DNA from: Bradyrhizobium elkanii WSM2783
GTDB lineage: Bacteria > Pseudomonadota > Alphaproteobacteria > Rhizobiales > Xanthobacteraceae
Length of the DNA: 64,000 bases
Direction: 5' to 3'
NCBI RefSeq assembly: GCF_000472865.1
Contig: NZ_AXAP01000036.1
Coordinates: 1 to 64,000, forward strand
A program made the translations under genes and the position numbers. Of this stretch, positions 24,565 to 32,045 are shown one piece after another. Within the stretch, counting starts at the first letter, position 1. Every line of letters begins with the position of its first letter. Under the pieces are notes generated by a model. It saw nothing but the letters and a program-made list of their open reading frames with translations, did no database searches and had not been told where the DNA came from.

Positions 24565-25580
24565 CAAATGCAAGCTCAGCCATGCCTGATGGGGGGACCG
24601 TGTTCGACAGGGTAAGTGACGGTATTAAGAAGTGGCTGATTGGTCTTTTCGCCTCGGCTATCAAACATACGTCCCGGTCGGAAGATCGGGTTGTTGCTAT
24701 ACGATGGCTCGGCCAGTCGCGCGATGTGGTCGCGAGCGACATCGGCTCTATTGAAAAGCTAAAGCAGTTGAATGCCCTCATTAACTCTCGCACGGCGATC
24801 GTGGCAATCGCGAACAGTGTCTCCGAAGCGGTTTCGAACTACCGCAAATCGAACCTTCCTTGGTCCATGAAGATAGCGCTACCTGCAACGCTCGCCGCTA
24901 TTCCATTAGTCGGCGGCCATGCTGCCGGGATCGCGGCCTTTGGCGGAGCCCTTGGGGTTCCGGTACTTTTGCTGATTTTTCTCGGCGCCGCTGGCATCAC
25001 TTCTATCATTGAAGCTGTCGTGACCAGCCCTGAGGCCCAAACACACATTGCCGAAATTATCGACGTAATTGTCGAAGATGAACGGTTGCGTCGCACCAGC
25101 GCGCAAATGAAGGCTGCGATGAAAGAACAGCCGATGGACCCGACCCGTTTCGCAATGCCGGTGGAGGAAATCGCGCTACGGCAACATTTGCTCGACATGG
25201 ACCCGTTCAATTTCGAACGACACAGCATGAGTTTTTTTCAAAGAGCCGGATTTGAAGCGTGGGCCACACGAAAATCGAACGATTTCGGGGTCGATGGTTT
25301 TGCCAGCCATCCTGACGGCTTGATTATCGTGCAATGTAAGCGAAACTCGACGGAAAACAAAGTGGGCCGTCCAATCATTCAACAATTCAAGGGCGTCGCC
25401 GAAGAGCAAGATGCGCACCGTGGCTTCATTATTACTACTTCCAGCTTCACCGAGGACGCCATCCGGTCAGTCGCGCTGACAAACCGGATAGTACTTATCG
25501 CGATGGATGATCTGGTGCGTTGGCACACAGAGCCGCCATCATTCGATTTCGGCGCGCCTGTGAGTGACGCACCAGCGTAA
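24555..25580 (+). CDS. Membrane-anchored Mrr-family endonuclease
   Basis: This 341-residue protein has a hydrophobic region of one or two membrane helices at ~106-157 (KIALPATLAAIPLVGGHAAGI, GVPVLLLIFLGAAGITSIIEAVV). A C-terminal Mrr catalytic domain follows (~220-325): SFFQRAGFEAWATRKSNDFGVDGF with Asp247, and IIVQCKR with Gln260-Cys261-Lys262, the D-x(n)-QxK site. Mrr domains cut (often modified) DNA. Start is TTG 24555 with GGAG at 24546-24549; ATG 24582 lacks an SD. Probable defence nuclease at the membrane. Confidence 0.78.
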   Translation: MQIANASSAMPDGGTVFDRVSDGIKKWLIGLFASAIKHTSRSEDRVVAIRWLGQSRDVVASDIGSIEKLKQLNALINSRTAIVAIANSVSEAVSNYRKSNLPWSMKIALPATLAAIPLVGGHAAGIAAFGGALGVPVLLLIFLGAAGITSIIEAVVTSPEAQTHIAEIIDVIVEDERLRRTSAQMKAAMKEQPMDPTRFAMPVEEIALRQHLLDMDPFNFERHSMSFFQRAGFEAWATRKSNDFGVDGFASHPDGLIIVQCKRNSTENKVGRPIIQQFKGVAEEQDAHRGFIITTSSFTEDAIRSVALTNRIVLIAMDDLVRWHTEPPSFDFGAPVSDAPA

Positions 25581-25598
25581 TCGACATCGGCCCCCATA

Positions 25599-26260
25599 TC
25601 ATGCCGCCGCCTGATCTTCCTTGTCTGCACCCCGCATTACAATCTTGAGCGCGTCATCCGGCAATGGCCGCTGCAGCGCCTTGGCCTCATCCCAAGGCGC
25701 GCACATCCAGACATCACGTTCTTCGTCGGTGGTCAGGATCACGGGCATGGCCTTGGGATGGATCGGAGCGACCACCGCGTTCGGTGCCGCCGTCAGAAAA
25801 CCGTAGACCTGATGCGGCCCCGGCACCGGCTTCGACTTCGTGCCGCGATCACCATTGAACGTCGTCCAGATGCCCGCGAAGGCGAATAGCGGCCGATCAT
25901 CGTTCAGCGCGAACCACACCACGTCTTTTTCTTGGTCTCTGGGTTCGGCTCCGGCGCGTACTCGGCGAAGCTGTTGGCTGGGACCAAGCATCGGTTCTCA
26001 GGCTTGAGCCATCCGCGCCAATGCGGCGACGACGTGTTGCGGATGTTCGTGACCGGCGGGCCGCCGGTGCGCGGTGGTGGCGGCATGCCCCAGCGCATCA
26101 ACACCATCTCGCTTCCGGCGTCCGAGTTTCGGACAACCGGCGCTGGACAGTCGGGAAACACGCCCGGCATCGGTGCGAGGTTGCCGACATACCGATTAAC
26201 GACGCGGAAGAGTGCGGCGATGGCCGCTTGGTTGGTGGTGATCGAATATAGGTTGCACAT
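25599..26260 (-). pseudogene. SRAP (HMCES/YedK-type) protein, frameshifted
   Basis: The protein starts MCNLYSITTNQAAIAALF, giving the catalytic Cys2 of the SRAP family that crosslinks abasic sites in single-stranded DNA. LKPENRCLVPANSFAEYAPEPNPETKKK follows. The frame breaks in a five-A run near 25926-25930; one more A would continue as DVVWFALNDDRPLFAFAGIWTTFNGDRG to KAMPVILTTDEERDVWM, a normal family end at 25599. It is either a real lesion or a homopolymer sequencing error. Confidence 0.85.
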
Positions 26261-26304
26261 CTCAGATGCTAGGAACTCCCGGACATGGGTACATTCCCGA
26301 ACTG

Positions 26305-27447
26305 TCAAACGCGCAAGTCATGTGAATTTGCCCAATCGATTGCTTTTTCTACTAGCTTAGGAAACTCCAAAAGCACGATTTCAAGGAATTTCTCAATGAG
26401 TGAAAGCGCTCGATCGTCGGTCGGCCGACCCTCAAGTGCCGAATGAGAAAGCGCATGTTGCCAAATCTGCGGCCGATAGCGGACTAGAGAGCTGAGAATG
26501 AATGCTGCGCAAAAGTGCAACGCAAATTCGGACAATAGAACTCCGTTCAGCGGCTCTATAGCTTTGACATGGTCTACAATTATTCCGCCCGCGAGCGCGG
26601 GTAAAAGCGCCGCGAAGGAACGCGCGTTCGGCATTGTTTTGCGATACGGTCCAAAGCTATCGTTCCGCAAAACTAAATACTCTGGAGAGAACTCTCCCTC
26701 AGCCGGCTTTTCGTAGTTGTTAAACGTCAGATAAGACTGATCCCAAGCTCGACTACCCTGCGTAAAGCACCAATCATCAAGAAACGGAAATTTTGCGCGC
26801 CACGTTTGAACCAGAAGACGTAGCTCCTCTCGATCCGAGAACGTTGATGGGACATAGAGCCGCAGGTGGCTCACTTGGCCCTGATACTCAAGCTCGATAG
26901 GCCAGCAGGCTGGAAGCTCTCCGAACGTGCGCTGATATGCAGTTTCCAAGCCAGGAATGCGCGCAAGGACATCCTTCAGTGTGCAACGGCTGTCGGTGAG
27001 TGATGCACTCAGGTCGAATGGCTTAGGTACTTGCTGAAAAGAGCCGCGTTCGTCGTAATAAAACAACCGCCCGAGAGCCGCCACTGTGTCATTAAATTCA
27101 GCAAATAGCCCATTGCCTCGAAACTGAAGCGTCATGTCCTCAATTTTGGCATTATGCTCGCTGATCTCACTCAAGCCATGCGATTGCGCAAGTGTAGCGA
27201 TCGAGCTGCGGCCTTGTCGCGCCAAGATTATCGCTTTCGCGAACCCAACTATCCCGTAATAGAGTTGAAGCGGTTTGACTTGGAGGGGCGCAATTGAAGC
27301 AATCTCAAAAAAAATGCGGCCTTGCTGCAAACATGCAGCGATGCCACGGGCCGCCGTTGTTGAAGGCGTTCGCCCAGTGGACTGACGCACTATGGACTTG
27401 AGGTTTTCAGTGCTCTCCAGAAATCGAATTTTCGACCAATCGTACAA
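26305..27447 (-). CDS. YaaC-like protein
   Basis: This 380-residue protein resembles the YaaC family (PF14175): IASIAPLQVKPLQLYYGIVGFAKAIILARQGRSS near the N-terminus, a middle rich in aromatic residues, and a helical C-terminal part (SEFALHFCAAFILSSLVRYRPQIWQHALS). The family function is unknown. The start is TTG with AAGGGG upstream. The gene is visibly less GC-rich than its neighbours, so it was probably acquired. It lies in the nuclease-rich cargo block. Confidence 0.65.
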   Translation of the reverse strand: MYDWSKIRFLESTENLKSIVRQSTGRTPSTTAARGIAACLQQGRIFFEIASIAPLQVKPLQLYYGIVGFAKAIILARQGRSSIATLAQSHGLSEISEHNAKIEDMTLQFRGNGLFAEFNDTVAALGRLFYYDERGSFQQVPKPFDLSASLTDSRCTLKDVLARIPGLETAYQRTFGELPACWPIELEYQGQVSHLRLYVPSTFSDREELRLLVQTWRAKFPFLDDWCFTQGSRAWDQSYLTFNNYEKPAEGEFSPEYLVLRNDSFGPYRKTMPNARSFAALLPALAGGIIVDHVKAIEPLNGVLLSEFALHFCAAFILSSLVRYRPQIWQHALSHSALEGRPTDDRALSLIEKFLEIVLLEFPKLVEKAIDWANSHDLRV

Positions 27448-27449
27448 AG

Positions 27450-27627
27450 CTATTCCCCTTTACTGCCTAGCTGAGCATCGGAAATATAACTCGGATCGAA
27501 GTCGGCAAGTGCGTCGGTCGGATTGATGGGGGCGCCCCACACCGCACGACGCAGTTGCTCATCAAGGTCCCAAAAGGCTTGCAGGGCAGAGGTGTTCGAG
27601 AAGTGTGACCAGAGCTTAGGTTCAAGC
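27450..27627 (-). CDS. Possible small protein upstream of the YaaC-like gene
   Basis: A 58-codon frame from GTG near 27627 reads VLEPKLWSHFSNTSALQAFWDLDEQLRRAVWGAPINPTDALADFDPSYISDAQLGSKGE and stops directly before the YaaC-like start. Codon usage looks coding, and it may be the end of a longer gene whose front is lost. No ribosome site is clear and no family is recognised. Confidence 0.35.
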
Positions 27628-27759
27628 ACGAAAGCCGAGCATGCGCTTATTCCACGCCTCGACGGCGAGCCGGTCGGCTGCCTTGCGTGCTTCCGTCGCC
27701 CGCTCTGCCGCCGCCCGGACCGATCCGCCGTAAATCGTCTCGCGTGACTTGGTGCCCAT
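27622..27759 (-). CDS. Very small basic helical protein
   Basis: The 45-residue frame MGTKSRETIYGGSVRAAAERATEARKAADRLAVEAWNKRMLGFRA is helical and basic. A 37-bp leader segment upstream (27774-27810) recurs upstream of the next small gene at 28171-28207. No family recognised; assignment as a gene is tentative. Confidence 0.35.
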   Translation of the reverse strand: MGTKSRETIYGGSVRAAAERATEARKAADRLAVEAWNKRMLGFRA

Positions 27760-27924
27760 GCGGGAGAGGATCGCCGGGCCGCGCGATACAGGCAAGCCGC
27801 TACAGATTGCGGTGGACAACTGGCCGGGCACAACTGGAAGACGCCGACGGCACGGTAGTTTGAGCGGCGCTTTTCTTGCCGCGCCCCTTCCTCAGGTCGC
27901 GCCGCGTTCATGTTCAGCACGCGG

Positions 27925-28125
27925 CTATTCAGGCTTTGGCTTTTGTGATGCGGCTTTCTTCCGGACCTTGGCGAGGTACTTCTCCTTGTCGAAACCGAGC
28001 CGGAATTTCTTCTTGGGTTTTGTCTTGGGTTTCGCTTTCGGCTGATCCGGGGCAAACCAGCTCTTGTCGCGGGCTGTAACGAGCGTTCCGCCGCCCAAGA
28101 ACGTTCCAACTCGCTTTCTGGTCAT
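27925..28125 (-). CDS. Small Lys-rich basic protein
   Basis: This 66-residue protein, MTRKRVGTFLGGGTLVTARDKSWFAPDQPKAKPKTKPKKKFRLGFDKEKYLAKVRKKAASQKPKPE, is strongly basic in its second half. GGGGAGAG lies seven bases before ATG 28125. It may bind nucleic acid. No family recognised. Confidence 0.55.
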   Translation of the reverse strand: MTRKRVGTFLGGGTLVTARDKSWFAPDQPKAKPKTKPKKKFRLGFDKEKYLAKVRKKAASQKPKPE

Positions 28126-28452
28126 CAGAACGCTCTCCCCATCTCGCTGTCGATCGGGCGCAAAGATGCGCCGGGCCGCGATCGAGAGGCAAGCCGCCAC
28201 AGATTGTGGCAGCCTGCCGTCCGCCACAAGCGGAGGCGACGCGGCATCCCCTGTCTTTCAGCCTCTGAAACAGTACCAGACCCTTACGGACGACCGGCCG
28301 AAGGCACCGGCCTTTCAGCCGGGCCAACCCTACGGCCACGGCTCCGGCCCGCAAATCATACGGGATAATGAATTTTCCAAGCAAAAACAATGTTTTACTG
28401 CACGCGCCAGTGGTGGCTGAACGGTCGGACCACCAACCGACAGGAGCAACCC

Positions 28453-28617
28453 GTGCAGACCCCGAAGCCCTTCGCCATCCTCCGGCCCGGCCAGAACCCG
28501 ACGCCGCTTTTCGTCATCCACGCCTATTCGATCGAACAGGCCCGCACGGTCGCCGCCGCGATGGTCGCGGGCGAGACCATCGTCCTCCCAGTCACCCGCG
28601 ACGGAGCAGGTCGATGA
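28453..28617 (+). CDS. Small hypothetical protein, GTG start
   Basis: This 54-residue protein (VQTPKPFAILRPGQNPTPLFVIHAYSIEQARTVAAAMVAGETIVLPVTRDGAGR) begins at GTG with AGGAG nine bases upstream. Its stop overlaps the start of the next gene (ATGATCC context at 28614-28617), implying coupling. Function unknown. Confidence 0.6.
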   Translation: MQTPKPFAILRPGQNPTPLFVIHAYSIEQARTVAAAMVAGETIVLPVTRDGAGR

Positions 28618-29168
28618 TCCCCGACACCAAGAACGGCCTCAATGCCATGACCTGTCTTTCCGCGCTACAGAAGGCGATCAGGCGCGGCATGGAGCGCGAG
28701 GCCATGGAGTTCGCGTGCGAACTGCTCCACAGCTCCAAAGCCTTCCACTCGATGGTTTGCAATAGGCTCGAAGTCATCTGCCATGAAGACCTCGACACGC
28801 TGGCAGCGCCGCACGTCTTTCCGTTCGTCGCCGCATCGCTCGCGGCATCGAGGGAGCGGTACGGCAAATCGATCGGTGAAGCCCGGCTGATGATCGGCAA
28901 TGCGATACGCATGATGTGCCGGTCGCCGAAGTCCCGCGCAGGCTGCCACTTCGCAGCGGCGATCGGGCTGCGCTCGCAGCTCGAAGGCTTCGCGCCGACC
29001 ATCCCCGACTGGGCCAACGATCAGCACACACTGGCAGGCCGCAAGCTGGGCCGTGGTCTCGACCACTTCCGCAAAGAGGGCGCGCGGCTGGCACCGGAGC
29101 CAACAGCACCGGACCCGTACATCGAGGAAGCCTACCGGCTGTGGGCGCTCAAGCAGCAGAGCAAGTAA
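28614..29168 (+). CDS. Stand-alone RarA/MgsA C-terminal-like helical protein
   Basis: This 184-residue protein contains LSALQKAIRRGMEREAMEFACELLHSSKAFHSMVCNRLEVICHEDLDTLAAPHVFPFVAASL...EARLMIGNAIRMMCRSPKSRAGCHFAAAIGL. The pattern (KxIRRG-xxxA, RL-IIC-EDxGL-xP, KS) resembles the C-terminal helical domain of the RarA/MgsA replication-recombination AAA+ ATPase, without the ATPase. A phage-borne domain like this could meddle with host fork handling. GGAGCAGG precedes the start. Confidence 0.55.
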   Translation: MIPDTKNGLNAMTCLSALQKAIRRGMEREAMEFACELLHSSKAFHSMVCNRLEVICHEDLDTLAAPHVFPFVAASLAASRERYGKSIGEARLMIGNAIRMMCRSPKSRAGCHFAAAIGLRSQLEGFAPTIPDWANDQHTLAGRKLGRGLDHFRKEGARLAPEPTAPDPYIEEAYRLWALKQQSK

Positions 29169-29261
29169 TCACGCGCTGACCGAAGCCCGCTGCGACTGCG
29201 GCAGCAGCGGCATGCGCCGCACGCGAGCCATTGCGCTGACGATAATGGCCTGCTTTGGCAG

Positions 29262-29471
29262 CTAGCGTATTGGTGTAACCAATGCCGCCACCCGCCTCTG
29301 GAAGCCACTGATCTGTATGAATGCTTCCCGCCGCTCTGATCCTTCAGGCAGCCGTTGCGCGGCTTCCCATAAGTTCACTAGCAACTGCGCCATATCGATC
29401 AATTCATTAAATTCCGGCATTCCAACGGTGCGTTGGCTCAATGTTGCGTCCTCTTGGTAGGAACGGACCAA
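29262..29471 (-). CDS. Small helical hypothetical protein
   Basis: This 69-residue frame (TTG start; ATG 29420 is the alternative) reads VRSYQEDATLSQRTVGMPEFNELIDMAQLLVNLWEAAQRLPEGSERREAFIQISGFQRRVAALVTPIR. It is helical with no signal peptide. No family recognised. The stretch 29472-29944 after it holds no gene that I can support. Confidence 0.5.
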   Translation of the reverse strand: MVRSYQEDATLSQRTVGMPEFNELIDMAQLLVNLWEAAQRLPEGSERREAFIQISGFQRRVAALVTPIR

Positions 29472-29944
29472 TGTAAGGAGGATCGCGGCTTGATGGCGCG
29501 CGGTCAGTAAGGGAAGAGAGTAAAGTGCAACTCGCCTTATCGATGCAATTGCCGCGCGGAACTACTGGCGCAGCAAAAGGTGCTCTTCTCCACGCAGGTC
29601 GCTTAGCATCGATCTTCGCCTCTTGCCATGTCGAATAGGAGGATCAGCCAGCATCTGGGGCATTCCGGATGTCATGAAGCTGTCATGCGCGGGCTGGCGG
29701 ATTGTGTACGAGATGGTACAGAATTTACCGCGATATGAGAAATTGCAAATATCTTCATACCGCGCCGTCGCGCGGCCCCCGCGGCTTCGGCACCCTCTAA
29801 AGGACCCTGACGACCGATTGCGGACCTGCTAACTGAAGCGTATGGCGCACGCCCACTTCCGCAAGGCGTATGCCGTCACTGCCTGCGCATTACGTCGAGC
29901 ACCGAGCACGTCTTCAGAGACATCTGCTCTACTTGCATTGTAGG

Positions 29945-30154
29945 TCAGCCGCAGCATCCATTCTTCGACGGGTCGTTGTAGCTTGGAATGTCATGGTAGT
30001 GCATCAATGGCTGAGGCCCTGCGTAGGCCCGCGCTGGAAGGCTGATGTACCGTGGCACTGTGCGGACGTGGTGATGCTCCGTGGCGAAGGCCATCGGGGT
30101 TGTCGCCAACACCGACAGAAAAGTTGCCGCGGCGAAAACTGAAAGACGAGACAT
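29945..30154 (-). CDS. Small exported protein
   Basis: This 69-residue protein has a signal peptide (MSRLSVFAAATFLSVLATTPMAFATEHHH, cleavage after AFA) and a short mature part rich in His, Pro and Tyr ending in GCCG. AAAGGAG lies seven bases before the ATG. Upstream, CTTAAGTTCCACTTAAG at about 30198-30214 is an inverted repeat that could be its operator. Function unknown; periplasmic. Confidence 0.65.
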   Translation of the reverse strand: MSRLSVFAAATFLSVLATTPMAFATEHHHVRTVPRYISLPARAYAGPQPLMHYHDIPSYNDPSKNGCCG

Positions 30155-30235
30155 TTGGACACTCCTTTATTTGCGTTGAGCAACGATTGCGGAGTGAACT
30201 TAAGTGGAACTTAAGGGCTTGAGATCAGCCCCTGA

Positions 30236-30276
30236 ATGCCAGACAGTCTTATTTACCGTCTGGCATCCGTTTTTAT
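30236..30276 (+). terminator. Orphan rho-independent terminator
   Basis: ATGCCAGAC (30236-30244) pairs perfectly with GTCTGGCAT (30258-30266), followed by CCGTTTTTTATT. No plus-strand gene precedes it; the closest upstream gene runs the other way. It may end a small RNA beginning in the 30155-30235 gap, or an antisense transcript. Confidence 0.75.
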
Positions 30277-30534
30277 TCCCGCTGTAGGAGACTGCCGATT
30301 ACGCCGATCGCAGCGCGAATTCGGGTGGAGCTTGGTCACTCGGCTTACGTCGGCCTAGCCCCCAACAGCGGCGAGAGAGCGGACAATCCGGGACCGCCAC
30401 TTTGGGCCATGACCGGAAGTGACTTGCCTATTCCATCAAGACCCGAGCGTCGGACATCCGCGACGAAAGGCGTTTGGAACACCGCTCACAGTGAATGCTG
30501 GTTAGTTAACTTGTACGATCGGATTAAATGAAAG

Positions 30535-30561
30535 AGGCCGCCAACTGAGGCGAGGCGGCCT
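30535..30561 (-). terminator. Terminator of the small minus-strand gene
   Basis: AGGCCGCC at 30535-30542 pairs with GGCGGCCT at 30554-30561; on the minus strand the stem is followed by CTTTCATTT. It lies directly after the stop of the 57-residue gene. Confidence 0.65.
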
Positions 30562-30734
30562 TACTTTGCTTCTTCTCTTAGAAGTACTGCGAGCCTATCA
30601 AGCTGGCTTGCGAGACCTTTCAGGCTCCGCGCAATGTTATTCAGCAGAGTGCTGCGTTCCTCGGAAACACCGGCTTGTCGTGCGAGGGATTTATACTCCG
30701 CTGCGCAGGTTTCGCACTGTGCGGCAGTTAGCAT
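30561..30734 (-). CDS. Small helical protein with Cys pair
   Basis: This 57-residue protein (MLTAAQCETCAAEYKSLARQAGVSEERSTLLNNIARSLKGLASQLDRLAVLLREEAK) is a helical hairpin-like protein with CETC near the N-terminus. GGGAGGAGGAGC before ATG 30734 decides the start. Similar small proteins occur widely in Bradyrhizobium; function unknown. Confidence 0.7.
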   Translation of the reverse strand: MLTAAQCETCAAEYKSLARQAGVSEERSTLLNNIARSLKGLASQLDRLAVLLREEAK

Positions 30735-31195
30735 GAGTGCTCCTCCTCCCACAAGGTAGTACCTCAAACGAGGTAATGACCAAGCTATTCCAACTTGGGA
30801 CATTGGGCCACTGCCAAAATCAAATTAGGCCAAACCCGACTAGCTCTAGGGAACAGATTGGTAACTTAGAACCCTCCTGAACTCGGCAGATGACGACCGG
30901 ACGCCTGTTGACGGTCACGAGCCGTAATACTCGCGGACAGCAAATCAGGTCCGCTCTGCCTTTAGATGCAGACGCGGCTCGACGCGAGGCGAGCATACGA
31001 AGGCCGTGCAGCGCCCCGGGAGCGCAGGGCACAGGACACCGGGCCAGCCCGCGCCAGCACATACTGTGAAACTAGGGCCTATCGGGGCCCGGCGGGTTTC
31101 CGGCGGGCCCCTCGCTTCCAGCAAAGGATCGAGAAATGCCTTTATTTTCTGGCGCTTCCGCCGTTTTCAACAGGCCGAAAAAGTGGCTAGACATC

Positions 31196-31206
31196 AAGTC
31201 GTGTGG
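31196..31206. other. Right attachment site (attR core)
   Basis: AAGTCGTGTGG repeats 10934-10944. To its right the sequence continues as the missing half of the Bradyrhizobium repeat; to its left is element DNA with no resemblance to that repeat. Confidence 0.7.
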
Positions 31207-31445
31207 TCCTGGCGCCCCGACGCTGGCGCTAAGTTTTTTTGCGCGAAGAAGTTCGTGCGAGAGATGACGGTGGCAAAAGAGCCCGGTCACCGGGGAGAGC
31301 ACGAAGTAAGCCGTAAACCATCGCGCAGGGAAAGCCGGAATGCTTCGGTTGAACCTGTGGTCCTACCCCCGTGCTTTTTGCTGCACGGGACCCATGGGTG
31401 CAACCGGCACCCGGCTTTCCCTGCGCCCTCTATTCGATGAGAGGG
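31196..31445. repeat. Right half of the dispersed Bradyrhizobium repeat
   Basis: It begins AAGTCGTGTGGTCCTGGCGC and includes CCCGGTCACCGGGGAGAGCA and, near the end, CACCCGGCTTTCCCTGCGCC. I recall these segments as following the 10730-10944 sequence in intact copies of the repeat in Bradyrhizobium. It is non-coding: the open frame across it (31006-31440) crosses the element junction. The gap 30735-31609 otherwise contains no gene. Confidence 0.7.
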
Positions 31446-31609
31446 TGGAAAGTGACACAAAGCTCGGACGCAACGCGTCGCGAGAATGCGAACTCATATC
31501 CTCTCTCAACCGTCAAAAAAATCGCGAGACGATGTCGACCTACGAAGATCCCGTTCGTCGTTCCGATGCCAAGCCGATGAGGCCGGCTCGAACAACAAGG
31601 AGACAGGCG

Positions 31610-31978
31610 ATGCGTGTGATGGTGCTCGTGAAGGCTACCGAAGACAGCGAAAAGGGCTTTGTCCGCACGCCCGAGACGACTGAGATGCTCGAGGCGATGG
31701 GCAGATTCAATGATGAGCTGCGTAAGGCCGGCATCATGCTCGCCGCCGACGGCCTCAAACCGTCCTCGCAGGGTAAGCGTATTGCGTTCGATGGTCCCAG
31801 CCGGACGGTCGTCGACGGGCCTTTCGCCGCAACCCGCGAGCTGGTAGCCGGCTTCTGGCTCTGGGAAGTCAAGGACATGGACGAGGCGGTCGCCTGGGTA
31901 AAGCGTTGCCCCAATCCCATGCCCGGACCGAGCGAGATCGAAATCCGGCCGCTATACGAGATGGCTGATTTGCAATGA
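31610..31978 (+). CDS. YciI-family (DGPF-type) protein
   Basis: This 122-residue protein starts MRVMVLVKATEDSEKGFVRTPETTEMLEAMGRFNDELRKAGIMLAADGLKPSSQGKRIAFDGPSRTVVDGPFAATRELVAGFWLWEVKDMDEAVAWVKRCPNP. DGPFA and the ferredoxin-like fold are typical of the YciI/DGPF family, which often sits beside ECF sigma genes. AAGGAG lies eight bases before the ATG. No sigma gene is adjacent here. First clear chromosomal gene right of the element. Confidence 0.85.
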   Translation: MRVMVLVKATEDSEKGFVRTPETTEMLEAMGRFNDELRKAGIMLAADGLKPSSQGKRIAFDGPSRTVVDGPFAATRELVAGFWLWEVKDMDEAVAWVKRCPNPMPGPSEIEIRPLYEMADLQ

Positions 31979-32045
31979 GCGAGCGAAGGGCGGATTGCGC
32001 CGCAGTTCGAAGAGCGGAGGCGGAGAGTGACCGCAGGGACGACAT

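Larger units (their letters stand above)
10934..31206. mobile_element. Candidate phage-satellite-like integrative element, ~20.3 kb
   Basis: The boundaries are the 11-bp direct repeats and the split Bradyrhizobium repeat. The content in order is tyrosine integrase, AlpA-like regulators, primase/VapE-type helicase, Nu1-like small terminase, HTH and hypothetical genes, a HEAGH peptidase, a nuclease-rich cargo block, and small genes. Capsid, tail, portal, protease and large terminase genes are absent, as are conjugation genes. int, alpA, primase-helicase and terS without virion genes is the layout of phage-inducible chromosomal islands. A decayed prophage is the main alternative, but the packed, mostly intact small genes argue against simple decay. 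Confidence 0.65.

Noticed and set aside
30325..30531. 68-residue ORF before the right-end terminator
   Set aside because: It resembles peptide pieces often translated from non-coding Rhizobiales intergenic sequence. There is no ribosome site and no family.
10934..31206. Integrative conjugative element
   Set aside because: No relaxase, coupling protein or type IV secretion gene is present anywhere between the att sites.
31006..31440. 144-residue ORF across the right junction
   Set aside because: It spans the attR site from element DNA into the Bradyrhizobium repeat, so it is a chance frame created by integration.
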